Notes: generated from the sequence alone by a model not told the origin. Positions 17,771 to 27,136 are shown, numbered from the stretch's first letter. The stretch is DNA of 31,504 bases from Prasinococcaceae sp. CCMP 1430 (GCA_013416795.1 RQSC01001079.1:49532-81035), one strand, 5' to 3'. Numbers and translations are program-made.

Positions 17771-19119
17771 CTATGAGAGCTCGGCGAGCATTTCGAGGCC
17801 GCCGGCGACCTCGTCTAGGATCTCACCGAGCGCTACAACCGCGGCGCCTTTAGCGCCCGCCGCCGCGCCGCTAGCGAGCGGGGCTGCGACGGCAGCGAGC
17901 GGCGCACCGACGCCCGCGCCTGCGTGCGCGCGTGTCCGGAGCAGCAGCGCCACGCGCTCCGCTGCACCTGCGCTTAGGTCGCGCGGGGTCGGCGTCGGTG
18001 CCGGCGCGGTCGCCGGCGTCGGCGGCGACGCTGGGGGGTTGTTCACATGCGCATGCATGTGTGCGTGTGTGGTCTCGTGCGCGGGCGCTGATGGCAGCCG
18101 CGGGAACGCCGTCGGAAGTGGCGTGGGTGCCGGCAGCGGCGTGGGCGGCACGCCGATCGCATCCGTGCCCTCTGCAAGCTCGTCGGCGGTGTCCGCTGCT
18201 GCGCCCACGGCAACCTCGACGGCGCACTGCGCCACGCTTGCACCGAGCGCGGCAAGCACGCCGCCTGCGGCAGCAGCAAGCGCACCCACGGCCGTCGCAA
18301 CGGCCGTGCGCGCGCGCTCCGCCTCAGCGTCCCCCTCCTCGCCTTCCCCCTCCGCCGCGCCCGCTCGGCGCAGCACGACGCACCCCGTGGACGGCGCGCC
18401 TGCCCCGCCTACGCCACTCAGACCGCCCGCTGCGCTCGCGCTGTCCCCCTGCGCGGCCGCACTGTCCATGACGCGGTTTGTGCGGCCGCCAGGCCAGCGC
18501 CGCGAGGAGGGTGTGGGTGTGTGCTTGCGTGTGTTCGTGCGCGTGTGTGTGCGTGCGCCGGCGTGTTTGTGTGTGTGCGCGCGCGCGTGCGTGGCGCACA
18601 GCCACGCGGGGTCGCCCGGCAGCGCGGCCCTCGCGAGCGCGACTGCCTCTGCGTGGTGAGCACGGCACGCTGCCGCGAGCGCCGCCTTGCCCCCGCGTAG
18701 GCGCCGCGCGCTCGCGTTGGGCGCTGCGCNTGCGCTTTGTGCCGCGCGACCGCCGCGCGCGCTCGCGCGTGAACCGTCAGCTCAGGAACCAATGCCTCGG
18801 CGAGGTTCGCAAGCAAGCCCCTGTCGTACGCGTTGTACGCGAGCGCCGCATCGGCGCCTCCCCGGGCGAGCGCACGGTCGCACACGCGCCGCGTGGCCAC
18901 ACGTCGCGCTCGCAGGCGGCGCCAACATCCTGCGATTCCGTCGCCGCCGCCGCCGCCGCCGAGGCCTCTGGCACACGAGCGCCCGCTTGGACTCGCACGC
19001 ACACACACGCACGCACACAGCCTGGTCAAAACGCACCGTATATCAGGGTTTAACATCTGGCGTAGCGTCCATAGCGTGATGGAAAATGTAGTGTCACGCG
19101 TGGGATCGACGGGGCGCAT
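17771..19119 (-). CDS. Alanine-rich protein of unknown function, broken by an N
   Basis: Not recognised. The best-supported part is a minus-strand frame 18469-17771 (232 codons from MDSAAAQGDS to the stop), with alanine-rich helices (TAVATAVGALAAAAGGVLAALG) around a Pro/Thr/His linker. Upstream in the same gene I read AYNAYDRGLLANLAEALVPEL (about 18845-18775). After the N at 18730, in a shifted frame that runs on into MDSAAAQ, comes GGKAALAAACRAHHAEAVALARAALPGDPAWLC (about 18700-18605). The N therefore causes an apparent frameshift. A first exon at 19119-19037 (MRPVDPTRDTTFSITLW..., ending NPDI) has a GTGCGT donor; it joins in frame to an acceptor GTGCCAG (exon from 18967) across a 69-bp intron. 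The CA/GT-rich stretch 18500-18600 may be another intron. The helical repeats suggest a scaffold protein, but no function can be given. Confidence 0.4.
18521..18595. repeat. GT/GC-rich microsatellite tract
   Basis: Imperfect GTGTGTGCG repeats, read as ACACACGC on the minus strand. They lie inside or next to the coding region of the alanine-rich gene and probably mark an intron. Confidence 0.7.
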
Positions 19120-19430
19120 GGCGTTGAGGTTTTGTACTAACCGCAATTTCTATCCTCGAGCACGCTGGTTTTGATGTTGGAGTGTCGGGTGGTGGTGCAA
19201 TTGCATTGCGTCATGACATAAACCCTGAAATAAACCCTAATTCGGTTGTTGTTAGGGCGGAGCGAGCGGTGGCGCCAGCGGCGCCAGGGTGTTGACAGCG
19301 GCGGTGCCGGCCGCCACACCCGCGGCCGCGGCAGGGGCAGGGTCGTCCGCCGGCTGGCGGGGCGCGCCGGGGGCAAGCGCGGCGCGGGGCGCGCGACGCC
19401 GCGCTGCACCCTCGCAGTGCAGGCGGATCG
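19120..19430. other. Intergenic region upstream of GT14 gene
   Basis: A 311-bp divergent gap. The part nearer 19120-19255 is AT-richer and contains ATAAACCCTGAA and ATAAACCCTAATTCGG as a near-direct repeat (19219-19245). The latter shares AAACCCTAATTCG with position 2897. The right half is GC-rich and leads into the transferase start. No gene seen. Confidence 0.5.
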
Positions 19431-21347
19431 ATGCGTGGTAGGAGGGGAGTCTGGGGACGGGCGGTGGGGCGCCGTGGGCGCGCGGCGGCGGCGAGCGCGG
19501 CGCTGCTGGTGCTGCTCGCGGCAGCGGCTGTGCTCGTGGCAGCCCGCGCGGGTCCCTCAGCGGCGGAGCTGGCGCGCGACAGGAGGAGGCAGGCAAAGGG
19601 AGGGCAAGTGGAGCACACCCCGCAATGGGACCATTTCAGCAGCGTGACAAAGACTGTCGCGAGGCAGCGCGCGCGTGGCGGCCGCTACAATGTCACGCCC
19701 TCTAAGACGCGCGGCCTGGGGCTGAGCCGCGCCGCCATGGGCGCACTCAAGGCCACGACAGCCGCGCGAGGTCCTCCCAGAGCGGCGAGAGGGGTGAGCG
19801 AGGCGAGGCCGGAAGGAGACGATCACGCAACGACCGAGGTCCAATCGGCCTCGCCGCCAAGTGATGGTGGTGTAGAGACCCACGGAGGTCTGCTGGGCGC
19901 AGTAATGGCTGGTCTGCGAGCGCTGTACTCCACGAATTCAGGACGCGATGGGGAAGGAGAGGGCGACATCGATGACGACCCCGAAATCGGTCCAGGCGCG
20001 ATGGCCGCCATGCTCGCGAACGCTGTGCCCAATGGCTTCAACGTGAGCGCGCGCGACCCGCGCTCGTACCGATTGCTGGAGCCTGCCGAATGCGACGCAC
20101 GGCGCGTGCTGCCCGCTCGCGACGCCAAGGTGGGCTTTCTTTTCTTTCTGACGCACGCCACCATGCCCGAGCTCATGTGGCGCGCGTTCTTCGAGGACGT
20201 GCCGCCGGAGCAGTACCGAATATACACGCACGTCAATCCGGACTGCCCCGCGTTCTCGAAGCCAAAACCTCACAACTGCACGTTCGGCCCCGACTCTTTC
20301 TTCCACAATACCGCAGCGATAGACGTGCAGACTGGTGAGGTGCTGCGGATACGTACGGGGCGCTTCTCCTTCAGCCTCATTCAAGTGGAGCGCCACATGC
20401 TCGCGCACGCGCTGAAGGACGACCCGCTCATCGACAGATTCTTGCTGCTCAGCGAGACTAGCGTGCCGATGTGGCCCTTCTCCGCCATCCGAAGGGCAGT
20501 CATGCTTCAGCCCGCAATGATCAACACCGCGCGAAACTTTCTCCCCGAAGCTCACGCGCTGAGCGCGCACAACAAGCGGCTATTCGAAGGTGCCCACGCG
20601 CGCCGTCGCTTTATGCAATACGAGGCAACGGAGCGCCAGAGAATCGCTGCGCTCTACCTGGTAGGCACCACTCCCGCGTACAAGGCCGTGGTTAAGCCCG
20701 GCGAGTGGGGCAAGAGCTCGCAATGGTGGGTGCTAACGCGCAAAGAGGCGTGTGCGGTCACCACTGACTGGGAGGTGACTGCAGCGCACGACAAGTCGTG
20801 CTATGTGGGCGGCTGCTGGGCCGAGCCAGGCGAGGTGCGCCACAAGCGGAACTCGTGGTACGAAGTCCACGCTCCAGATGAACACTATTTCCCCACGACC
20901 ATCGCCCACTACGGCCTCGGCAAAAGCCCCATCTGCTTCGGTAGTCACAAGGTTGCTTGGCCAGACGACAGCCTGGGACACACGAAGCTGTTTGCGGGCG
21001 ACCGAAACCGCCTGCGACCGCACGAGCTCGCAACATTTCGCGAGGAAATCTGGAATGATGGCCACGAGGACGTCTTCGTCGACCTGGCTGCGGTCAACCC
21101 GCAAGAGTACCTTGACGAGTTTTTGCCCGAGGACGCGTTGGACCAGGAAGGCTGCAATCTGCATCGCGTGCCATCGATGTGTCGCCTGTTCGTGCGCAAG
21201 GTGCCCTTCTGGGAGGCCGACCTTCAGTACATGGACGACAACATGCGGGGCGTGTGGAGCACCGACCGCACGGGCTTCCCGGAGCCGAGCGGGCCGAGCT
21301 GGCCTTGCGCGAACTTCTCGACGCGGTACCGTGACGTGCACCTTTGA
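19431..21347 (+). CDS. Golgi GT14-like (core-2/I-branching type) glycosyltransferase
   Basis: Single-exon 638-aa protein with type II membrane topology: a short Arg-rich cytoplasmic tail, a transmembrane helix at about 19-42 (AAAASAALLVLLAAAAVLV) and a stem of ~190 low-complexity residues. The catalytic domain starts at about residue 230 (VGFLFFLTHATMPELMW, YRIYTHVNPD). Family blocks seen are IDRFLLLSETSVPMWPF, SSQWWVLTRKEAC and APDEHYFPTTIAH, in the order of the GT14 core-2/I-branching domain and its plant DUF266 relatives. These type II enzymes add GlcNAc, xylose or glucuronic acid to glycans in the Golgi. The donor and acceptor here are unknown. Several cysteines (CYVGGCW and others) fit a luminal domain. 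The start is the first ATG before the membrane anchor. A second transferase-like gene follows 111 bp downstream on the same strand. Confidence 0.85.
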   Translation: MRGRRGVWGRAVGRRGRAAAASAALLVLLAAAAVLVAARAGPSAAELARDRRRQAKGGQVEHTPQWDHFSSVTKTVARQRARGGRYNVTPSKTRGLGLSRAAMGALKATTAARGPPRAARGVSEARPEGDDHATTEVQSASPPSDGGVETHGGLLGAVMAGLRALYSTNSGRDGEGEGDIDDDPEIGPGAMAAMLANAVPNGFNVSARDPRSYRLLEPAECDARRVLPARDAKVGFLFFLTHATMPELMWRAFFEDVPPEQYRIYTHVNPDCPAFSKPKPHNCTFGPDSFFHNTAAIDVQTGEVLRIRTGRFSFSLIQVERHMLAHALKDDPLIDRFLLLSETSVPMWPFSAIRRAVMLQPAMINTARNFLPEAHALSAHNKRLFEGAHARRRFMQYEATERQRIAALYLVGTTPAYKAVVKPGEWGKSSQWWVLTRKEACAVTTDWEVTAAHDKSCYVGGCWAEPGEVRHKRNSWYEVHAPDEHYFPTTIAHYGLGKSPICFGSHKVAWPDDSLGHTKLFAGDRNRLRPHELATFREEIWNDGHEDVFVDLAAVNPQEYLDEFLPEDALDQEGCNLHRVPSMCRLFVRKVPFWEADLQYMDDNMRGVWSTDRTGFPEPSGPSWPCANFSTRYRDVHL

Positions 21348-21458
21348 CCCCCGTGACCGCTCTAACGCGTATTGACGCCTGCTGGCACAGACAGCTCGGC
21401 TCGGCACGTGCTGTATAGTAAAATGTAGCTGTTCATTTTTTTGTGTCAAAGCGCACCC

Positions 21459-23264
21459 ATGCGCGTGCGCGCCCCGCCCCACTGTTACTTTCCGTTGACG
21501 CCTCAGAGGCGGCACTCTGCGCGCGGGCCGCGCTGCCGGCGCGGGCTGCCGATGCGGCCGTTGTCGGCAGCATGGCGGCCGCTCGCGGTCGTGGCGGTCG
21601 TGGCGCTCGCGCTCGCGCGGACTGCGACAGGCGCTGCGAGTCCGTACCAGTCGCAGGGAAGCGTGGTCATCGATGGCGTCAATGGTGGGGGAAGCCAGGT
21701 GAGCCAGTTTGACCACGGCGCGGTCGGGTGCTCGGCCGCATCGGCGGCTGCGGTGCTACGCGCCGACGTGGAGCGGTCCGGAGCGGCGGAGCAGTGGGCG
21801 CAGGCGGCGCCGCGCATCGCTCGCGGGACGCTCAGACTAATACAACGCAGGCGGGGTGCTCAGGACGCTGCTCGCGGCGCTCGGGCGCCTACCGACATTG
21901 GAGGAGAGGCGGCAGAAGAAGGCGCGAACGAAGCGGTATTTGCAATTGCAGCTCCTGGCAGTACTAGTGGCGGGCTCCCGCGGACCGAGCGTGTGGCCCT
22001 CACGCCAGACGCGCGAACACCCCCTTGGCTGCGTGAGCCTGGGTTCTGGCGCGTCGAGGCCGTCGAACGCACGGGCAACTCCGCGGGTCGGTACGCGCAC
22101 ATCGCACTCTCGGGAGAGGGTACATCTGCCCGCCCCGGCAACAGCAGCGCGCTGGTTGTGATCGCGGGCGGCGATGAGTGCGCGCGGTACATCGCGCGAC
22201 ACTTCATCCTGCTCGTGAACAAGGCACTGCGCGCCCGCCGGCACGGTGAGCACTTCTTTGTGTGGACAGGCGGGGTGCCGCCACCGCTGAGCTCGCCGGG
22301 TGCAGAGTGCATGAAGCGGGGTCCAGAGCGGCTGATGGACGGCGTCGGGGGCTTCGTGGGCTGTGACACGGCGAATCGCTCGAAGAGCGCGCCCTCGGCC
22401 TGCCCCAAAAATTCCACTGCGCCGGGCGCACCGAGCGTGCACTACGCGAAAATGCAAGGGGCGCTCCTGGCGCTTGACGAGCCTGGCGTCTCCGACGTGG
22501 CTGTCGTCGACATGGACGCGGTCTTCTCACACTTCGGCATCGGCCCCGCCCCGCGCTTCGACTTATTCTATGACGTTGTCGGGAGTCCCGGGGCGTCAGC
22601 AGCGTTCATGATGGGCCACTGGGCGGGCGTTCAACACGCATGGGCACCGCTTGGCGACGCCTTTCATGTGCGTAAAACTCCGACCGGGCGGGACTTTCTG
22701 CTCGCATGGCTGGGAGCGAGATGTGGTCTGAAGGACCAGCCGCCGCTGTGGGATCTCTTACTGCGCATGTACTCCGCCGCCGGGCTGCTCTCAGGCCCCT
22801 ATCCCGCGCCTGCGCCCACAGGCAGCGGCTCCGTCAGCATCTTCGACATAGCGTACGAGCACCGGTTCGGGCCCGACAGTTTCAGCAGATCGTACGGGCC
22901 GCTCGGCGATCTCAAAGTGGACAAGCACGGGCGCTGCGCGGGCGCATTGGAAGACATTCCCGTCGCATACTTTGGTGGTGCCACCGTGGCTGGTTGGCAG
23001 GCGGCCAACGATTTCGACAAGTGCGCCCTGAAGGCCGCGAAGCGAGCGCGCCGCGGCGAGCCCGTCTTCTGGAGCAAAGGCGCGCGAGGCGGGGGCCGCC
23101 CAGCAGTGTCAACTGTCGGTGGCCGCGCCGGAAGAGACGCGCGCATCACTGGCACGGCAGGGGCGGAGGCGCCGGTGCACGGAACGTGCATCCTGTGGCA
23201 CCTGGGGAGCAATAAGCTCGCAAACGAAGGCACGCACAAGCTGTTCGGCTCGCGTTGGCGTTGA
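21459..23264 (+). CDS. Putative secretory GT-A-fold glycosyltransferase
   Basis: Single open frame of 601 codons from ATG 21459, or 570 from ATG 21552. The second start opens with MRPLSAAWRPLAVVAVVALALA, a clean signal peptide or anchor, so either topology targets the secretory pathway. Residues about 210-520 look like a GT-A nucleotide-sugar domain: SALVVIAGGDECARYIARHFILLVNKAL, then KMQGALLALDEPGVSDVAVVDMDAVFSHF with a DxD-like DMD, later FMMGHWAGVQHAWAPLGDAF and VAYFGGATVAGWQ. This pattern (conserved Lys, then a hydrophobic strand ending D-x-D) resembles GT34/nucleotide-diphospho-sugar transferases, but I cannot name the family with certainty. The C-terminus ends in a basic patch after a short disordered tail. 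The gene lies directly downstream of the GT14-like gene. Function in glycan or scale biosynthesis is inferred. Confidence 0.6.
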   Translation: MRVRAPPHCYFPLTPQRRHSARGPRCRRGLPMRPLSAAWRPLAVVAVVALALARTATGAASPYQSQGSVVIDGVNGGGSQVSQFDHGAVGCSAASAAAVLRADVERSGAAEQWAQAAPRIARGTLRLIQRRRGAQDAARGARAPTDIGGEAAEEGANEAVFAIAAPGSTSGGLPRTERVALTPDARTPPWLREPGFWRVEAVERTGNSAGRYAHIALSGEGTSARPGNSSALVVIAGGDECARYIARHFILLVNKALRARRHGEHFFVWTGGVPPPLSSPGAECMKRGPERLMDGVGGFVGCDTANRSKSAPSACPKNSTAPGAPSVHYAKMQGALLALDEPGVSDVAVVDMDAVFSHFGIGPAPRFDLFYDVVGSPGASAAFMMGHWAGVQHAWAPLGDAFHVRKTPTGRDFLLAWLGARCGLKDQPPLWDLLLRMYSAAGLLSGPYPAPAPTGSGSVSIFDIAYEHRFGPDSFSRSYGPLGDLKVDKHGRCAGALEDIPVAYFGGATVAGWQAANDFDKCALKAAKRARRGEPVFWSKGARGGGRPAVSTVGGRAGRDARITGTAGAEAPVHGTCILWHLGSNKLANEGTHKLFGSRWR

Positions 23265-23424
23265 GTCCGCCCCCACTCAGCCGCCACTGGATAGCGCGCA
23301 GGGCCGTGCGCGCGGCCCTGGCGCACACGATGTAAAGTCCGATGCTGCGACGCTACCATCGACTCTCGTGCACAGGATGCGCGATCGCTGAGCGTGCCAG
23401 CAGCACGGACACGCTACGAGCTCG

Positions 23425-23961
23425 TCATCGTGCAGCGCTCTCTGGCACGTGTGTGCCCGCGGTCCCGAATTGCTCGCCGAGCCGCGTGCAGAGCGTCTCG
23501 AGGTGTCGCCGATCGAGTTCGCTGAAAGCCGCCCTGTCGTCGGAGTCGAGGTCGAGTACTCCGAGCAGCGCGCCGTCCGGCGAAAGCACGGGCACGACAA
23601 TCTCGCTCAGGGTGCTGTTGCTGCAAAAGATGTGGTTCTCGAGGGCTGTCACATCCTCGTGCAGCTGCGTGACGCCTTCTACGGCGGCCGTGCCACACAC
23701 GCCGCGTCCGAGCGCAATGCGCACGCAGCCATGGCCTCCCTGGTACGGGCCGACGCGCAGGAGCGTCCTGTGCCCCTTCGCGGCCTTCTCGTCGAGCGCA
23801 GACTCGGCCGTACAGTGTCTGTAGAAGCCGGTCCAGCTGTTGGCGGGCATGGCCGTGTGCAGCTCGCACGCAACCGTCGCCATTGCGCTCACCCAGTCTG
23901 CCTCACCCTCGAGCGCGGCCGAGAGGCGCCCGAGCACGTCGGCATACCTCGCGTCGTCCAT
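23425..23961 (-). CDS. Free methionine-R-sulfoxide reductase (fRMsr, GAF domain)
   Basis: Single-exon 178-aa protein, essentially one GAF domain. It reduces free L-methionine-(R)-sulfoxide to methionine using thioredoxin. The three family cysteines are all in place: Cys79 in GGHGCVRI, Cys89 in GRGVCGTA and Cys113 in NHIFCSNSTLSEIVVPV, corresponding to Cys84, Cys94 and Cys118 of the E. coli enzyme. Substrate-pocket residues in SWTGFYR, the C-terminal GVLDLDSDD and the aromatic/acidic frame also match. Length is normal (about 160-180 aa) with no targeting peptide, so probably cytosolic. It starts 177 bp from the divergent glutathionyl-hydroquinone reductase gene. The call is firm. Confidence 0.93.
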   Translation of the reverse strand: MDDARYADVLGRLSAALEGEADWVSAMATVACELHTAMPANSWTGFYRHCTAESALDEKAAKGHRTLLRVGPYQGGHGCVRIALGRGVCGTAAVEGVTQLHEDVTALENHIFCSNSTLSEIVVPVLSPDGALLGVLDLDSDDRAAFSELDRRHLETLCTRLGEQFGTAGTHVPESAAR

Positions 23962-24138
23962 CGCCCGATGCCCTGGGAGTGCTCGCGCCGGCGGCGCCGG
24001 CCGCTGGGCCGGCGCGCTGGGCGCGCGGTGTGCCCCCCGAGGCCGCAGCGCGGGGTTGGGCGGGGGTGGGCGGGCGGGCGGGTGAAGGACCCCCCGCGCG
24101 CCACCGTACCTCGAGCTCGCCGTTGACGTGTTGCGGCC
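23962..24138. promoter_or_regulatory. Short divergent promoter between two redox genes
   Basis: Only 177 bp separate the start codons of the methionine sulfoxide reductase (-) and the hydroquinone reductase (+). The gap is GC-rich with G-runs and no TATA box visible, so a shared bidirectional promoter is likely. This is an inference from spacing. Confidence 0.45.
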
Positions 24139-25413
24139 ATGGTGGCTTTTGCAGTCGCGCGCGCACCGCGCCCGCCGGTGGCCCGTCGCTCATCAGGTGC
24201 AGGGCGGGCGCAGCGTGCGTGGCGCACGCCGGCGCGCTTGGCGGGCGGTGGGTCCAGCGGCGGCGGCACTGGCGATCCGCTCGGGGCAGCGCTTGGCGGC
24301 GGGTTGCGGCTCCTGGAGTGGAGCGGCGCAGTGGTGCCGCAGGGCACGGTGGTCACGGGCGTGAAGGGCGCCTGGAGGGCCGCATGGGTCACGTTGATGC
24401 GCGAGCTCGCGCCCCAGGATGCCTCGGGATCGTACGCGCGGCCGGAGGCGTCGTTCACCGGCGAAATCGAGGGGGACAGCGGCGCGCGCTTCGGCGCCGG
24501 GGGGCGGTACGTGCTCTACGTCGGGAACGCCTGTCCGTGGTGTCACCGCGTGGTGCTCGCTGCTGCTCTGCGCGGAATCCAGGAGCCCTCGCTGCGTCTC
24601 GTGCGTGCGGTCGACGATCCAGAGCGCGCGTCGCGCGGCGGCTGGGTGTTCGACGCGCCCGAGCCGCTCTTCGGCTCGAGCGACCTTCGTCAGGTGTACG
24701 ACGAACTGTCACCCGGCGGCTACTATGGGAGGTGCACCGCGCCACTGCTCGTGGACGTCACCAGCCGCCGCGCGGTCTCAAACGACAGCGCCGCCATCGT
24801 GCGCTCGCTGCGCCACCTCCCGGGGGAGTCGGGCGTCGATCTCTACCCGAGCCACCTGCGCAGCGAGATCGACGCGTGGTGCGTGACGATCGGCAAAAAA
24901 GTCAACGCCGCCGTGTATCGCTGCGGCTTCGCCACGACGCAGGCGGGCCACGACGCGGCCTCGAAGGTGCTCTACGAAGGTCTCGACGCGGTTGAGGCCC
25001 AGCTTGCGAAGACGCGCTTCGTCGCCGGAAACACAGTCACCGAGGCGGACGTCTTCTTGCTGCCCACCATCCTCCGCTACGACCTGGCGTACGCCGGTCT
25101 CTTCAAGTGCTCAGGGCGCAACATGTCAAGCATGCCGAACATCAGGCACTGGCTGCGCGACATGTGGAGTCTGCCGGGGGTGGCACAGACCTTCGACGCG
25201 GACGCCGCGAGGGCGTCTTACTACGGCCTCTTTCCTCTTAACCCCTCCGGCATTGTGCCGGCAGGGCCCACCAGGCAGGAGCTCGAGGCCGAGTGGTCGC
25301 GCCCGTTTTCGAGCCGCGAGCTTCTCGCTGGGGGCGAGCCAAGGCTCTGGTCGGAGGAGCAGGGCGACGTGGACGCGGGCGCGGGCGCGGAGGGCGTCGC
25401 GACCAAGGCCTGA
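24139..25413 (+). CDS. Glutathionyl-hydroquinone reductase (Xi-class GST)
   Basis: Single-exon 424-aa enzyme. The N-terminal thioredoxin-fold motif is YVGNACPWCHRVVLAAAL, with catalytic Cys132; Xi-class enzymes (yeast Ecm4, bacterial YqjG, plant GS-HQR) use this cysteine to remove glutathione from glutathionyl-hydroquinones. Further family marks are DDPERASRGGWVFD, LRQVYDELSPGGYYGRCTAPLLVD, SNDSAAIVRSL and the C-terminal helical domain with DLYPSHLRSEIDAW, TRFVAGNTVTEADVFLLPTILRYDLAY and MPNIRHWLRDMWSLPGV. The first ~80 residues are rich in Ala, Arg, Gly and Ser and lack acidic residues, so a plastid or mitochondrial transit peptide is likely. Role: quinone detoxification and recycling. Divergent from fRMsr. 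Confidence 0.93.
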   Translation: MVAFAVARAPRPPVARRSSGAGRAQRAWRTPARLAGGGSSGGGTGDPLGAALGGGLRLLEWSGAVVPQGTVVTGVKGAWRAAWVTLMRELAPQDASGSYARPEASFTGEIEGDSGARFGAGGRYVLYVGNACPWCHRVVLAAALRGIQEPSLRLVRAVDDPERASRGGWVFDAPEPLFGSSDLRQVYDELSPGGYYGRCTAPLLVDVTSRRAVSNDSAAIVRSLRHLPGESGVDLYPSHLRSEIDAWCVTIGKKVNAAVYRCGFATTQAGHDAASKVLYEGLDAVEAQLAKTRFVAGNTVTEADVFLLPTILRYDLAYAGLFKCSGRNMSSMPNIRHWLRDMWSLPGVAQTFDADAARASYYGLFPLNPSGIVPAGPTRQELEAEWSRPFSSRELLAGGEPRLWSEEQGDVDAGAGAEGVATKA

Positions 25414-25725
25414 GCGCCACGCGCGACGCGCCAGAGAGCCAGCCGCTGCCTGAGCGCCACGGATTCGACGCGCAAGAGAGCCAGCCCGCGGCAGCCACGC
25501 CACCACCGTGTACAAGTACGAAGCGCTTCGCGCACGAAGCGCTGCTTTGTTGTAAGTCATGCGCCTGCTTTCCCTTCGAGCACGAAAGTGTGACACGCAC
25601 CGCCGTCCAGCGCCTTGGACGCACGGCGATGCCCAGCCTGGCAGATTCTCCCGCGGCGCCTGCTCGCGCGCGGGCGCGTGCGAGCATGCGCGCGCGTGCG
25701 TGCGTGCGTGCGTGTCTGTGCGTGC
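25414..25725. other. Intergenic region between convergent genes
   Basis: A 312-bp gap between the reductase stop and the methyltransferase stop. It contains two near-direct copies of CTGAGCGCCACG (about 25411-25422 and 25450-25461) and a GTGC-rich microsatellite (about 25689-25720). No gene seen. Confidence 0.5.
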
Positions 25726-27071
25726 TTACTGGCCTGCGGGCGGCTTCTCGAGCGTCGCCGTGAGCATGACGCGGTCCCACTCGGCACCGGTCTTGCGGTT
25801 GGCCATATGCACGCACCCGTACGAGCTCTCTGCGAGGACGAGCCCGGCAGCCGCACCGAGCTTTGCGAGCGCAGCCGCGGAGAACACCGAGGTGTACAGC
25901 CCGTCGCGGCGCACGAAGGACGTCGGGATCAGTGCGTCGCCCTCGAAGCGGGGCGCGTGGCCCTTCAGCGCCTGGGCGGGAGAGGATGTGCGTGGGTGTG
26001 TGGGTGTGTGGGCGTGTGGGTGTGGGTGTGGGTGTGGGTGTGGATGTGGAGTCGGCGCCGCGCCGGACCATGAGTCAGCGAGTTGACGCACTGGCACATT
26101 CGCGCGAGCCATCCTCTCCCACGCGCGCGTGCGCGCTCGTGTGTCTCAAAACATCTGCGCGCGTGTACGAGAGCTCGCGCAAGCGCACGTACCCGCATGT
26201 GGCGCACGTCACCCGGGCCATAATCCCTGAAGAGCACTCGCCCGCCCGGCTTGAGCATTGCTGCCGCCGCGCGCAGCGCCGCCGCAGCATCCTGCGGGCT
26301 GACCGAGTTGAGCGTGAAGACGTAGAGCACGCAGTCGGCGCGCCCCGCCAGGCCGAGCCTCTCGGCGAGCCCCTCGCCGTCGGCCACGTCGCCCACGTGC
26401 GCCTCGAATCTCTCCGGGGCGTAGCCCAGCTCGCGCATGGCGGATGCGGCGAGCGCCACGGCCTCGCTGCTCCTGTCGACGCCCACCACTCGGCTGCCGC
26501 GCGCACCCGGGCCGCGCAGCACGGGCAGCGCAGCGCTGCCGTGGCCGCAGCCCAGCTCGACCACGAGCTGCCCGTCCGTCTGCAGCGCCGGGAAGGCCTC
26601 CAGGAGGTACCGCCTCTCCTTGTATACGCGCGCACTCGAGTGCGAGCGGTAAAAGTCCTCCCAGTACGCCGCTTGCACCGCGTCGATGGCGGCGGCGCCC
26701 TCCTCCTCGCTGCTCTCACTCTCGCCTGCGCCGTTCGCGTCGTAGCCGCCGAGCGGCGCACCCGTGGCCGCGTCGACCGCGCGCGCAGACCGCGCGGCGC
26801 CGTTCGCCGCAAACCCGCCGGCGGTGTACTTGGCCTCGAGCGCCGCGTAGAGCTCCTCCCACGAGAAGTCCTGCTGCTCGTGGTAGAACGCCCGCTCTTG
26901 CTTCTCGCCCGTGGCCACCCCCCCAGCCGCCTCCGCCCCCGCGGCGGCTGCCCGCGGCGCCCCGCAGCGCAGCGCCTCCGCCGCGCCGCGCCGCGCCGCG
27001 CGCGCGCTGTGGCGCACCGACTGCGCAAAGGGTGTCGGTGCGCGCATGTGCGTCGTGATGCGTGCGCGCAT
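25726..27071 (-). CDS. tRNA N3-methylcytidine methyltransferase (METTL2/6/8, Trm140 family)
   Basis: Two exons, 27071-26193 and 25971-25726, joined phase 0 across a 221-bp GTACGT...CAG intron. About 374 aa. Class I SAM methyltransferase: AYWEDFYRSHSSARVYKERRYLLEAFPAL is the family lead-in; motif I is VVELGCGHGSAALPVL (GCGHG about 174-178); motif II is VVGVDRSSEAVALA; then ADCVLYVFTLNSVSP and GGRVLFRDYGPGDVRHMR. Exon 2 continues with FEGDALIPTSFVRRDGLYTSVFS and ANRKTGAEWDRVMLT, the family C-terminus. These enzymes make m3C at position 32 of the anticodon loop of Ser, Thr or Arg tRNAs. The usual RxDGTxxYFF motif is altered (RRDGLYTSVFS). Start: ATG 27071 or 27047; an ATG further upstream at 27299 would overlap the BUD20 gene. 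An Ala-rich, acidic insert (about 85-130) precedes the core. Confidence 0.85.
25972..26192 (-). other. Intron of the methyltransferase gene with CCCACA repeat
   Basis: Donor GTACGTG from 26192 and acceptor CGCCCAG ending at 25972. The CTGAC motif is at 26078-26074. Between it and the acceptor lies a CCCACA/CACACC minisatellite (about 26050-25985 on the minus strand), which replaces the usual pyrimidine tract. Phase 0. Confidence 0.85.
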
Positions 27072-27136
27072 CGGTCTCGTCAACAGTACATATGTTACAC
27101 GCCGGCCGACACGGGCCACGAGGCCCCGCGGCGCTG

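Noticed and set aside
20733-21716. Minus-strand frame of 327 codons across the GT14 3' end
   Set aside because: Antisense shadow of a well-supported transferase; no motifs.
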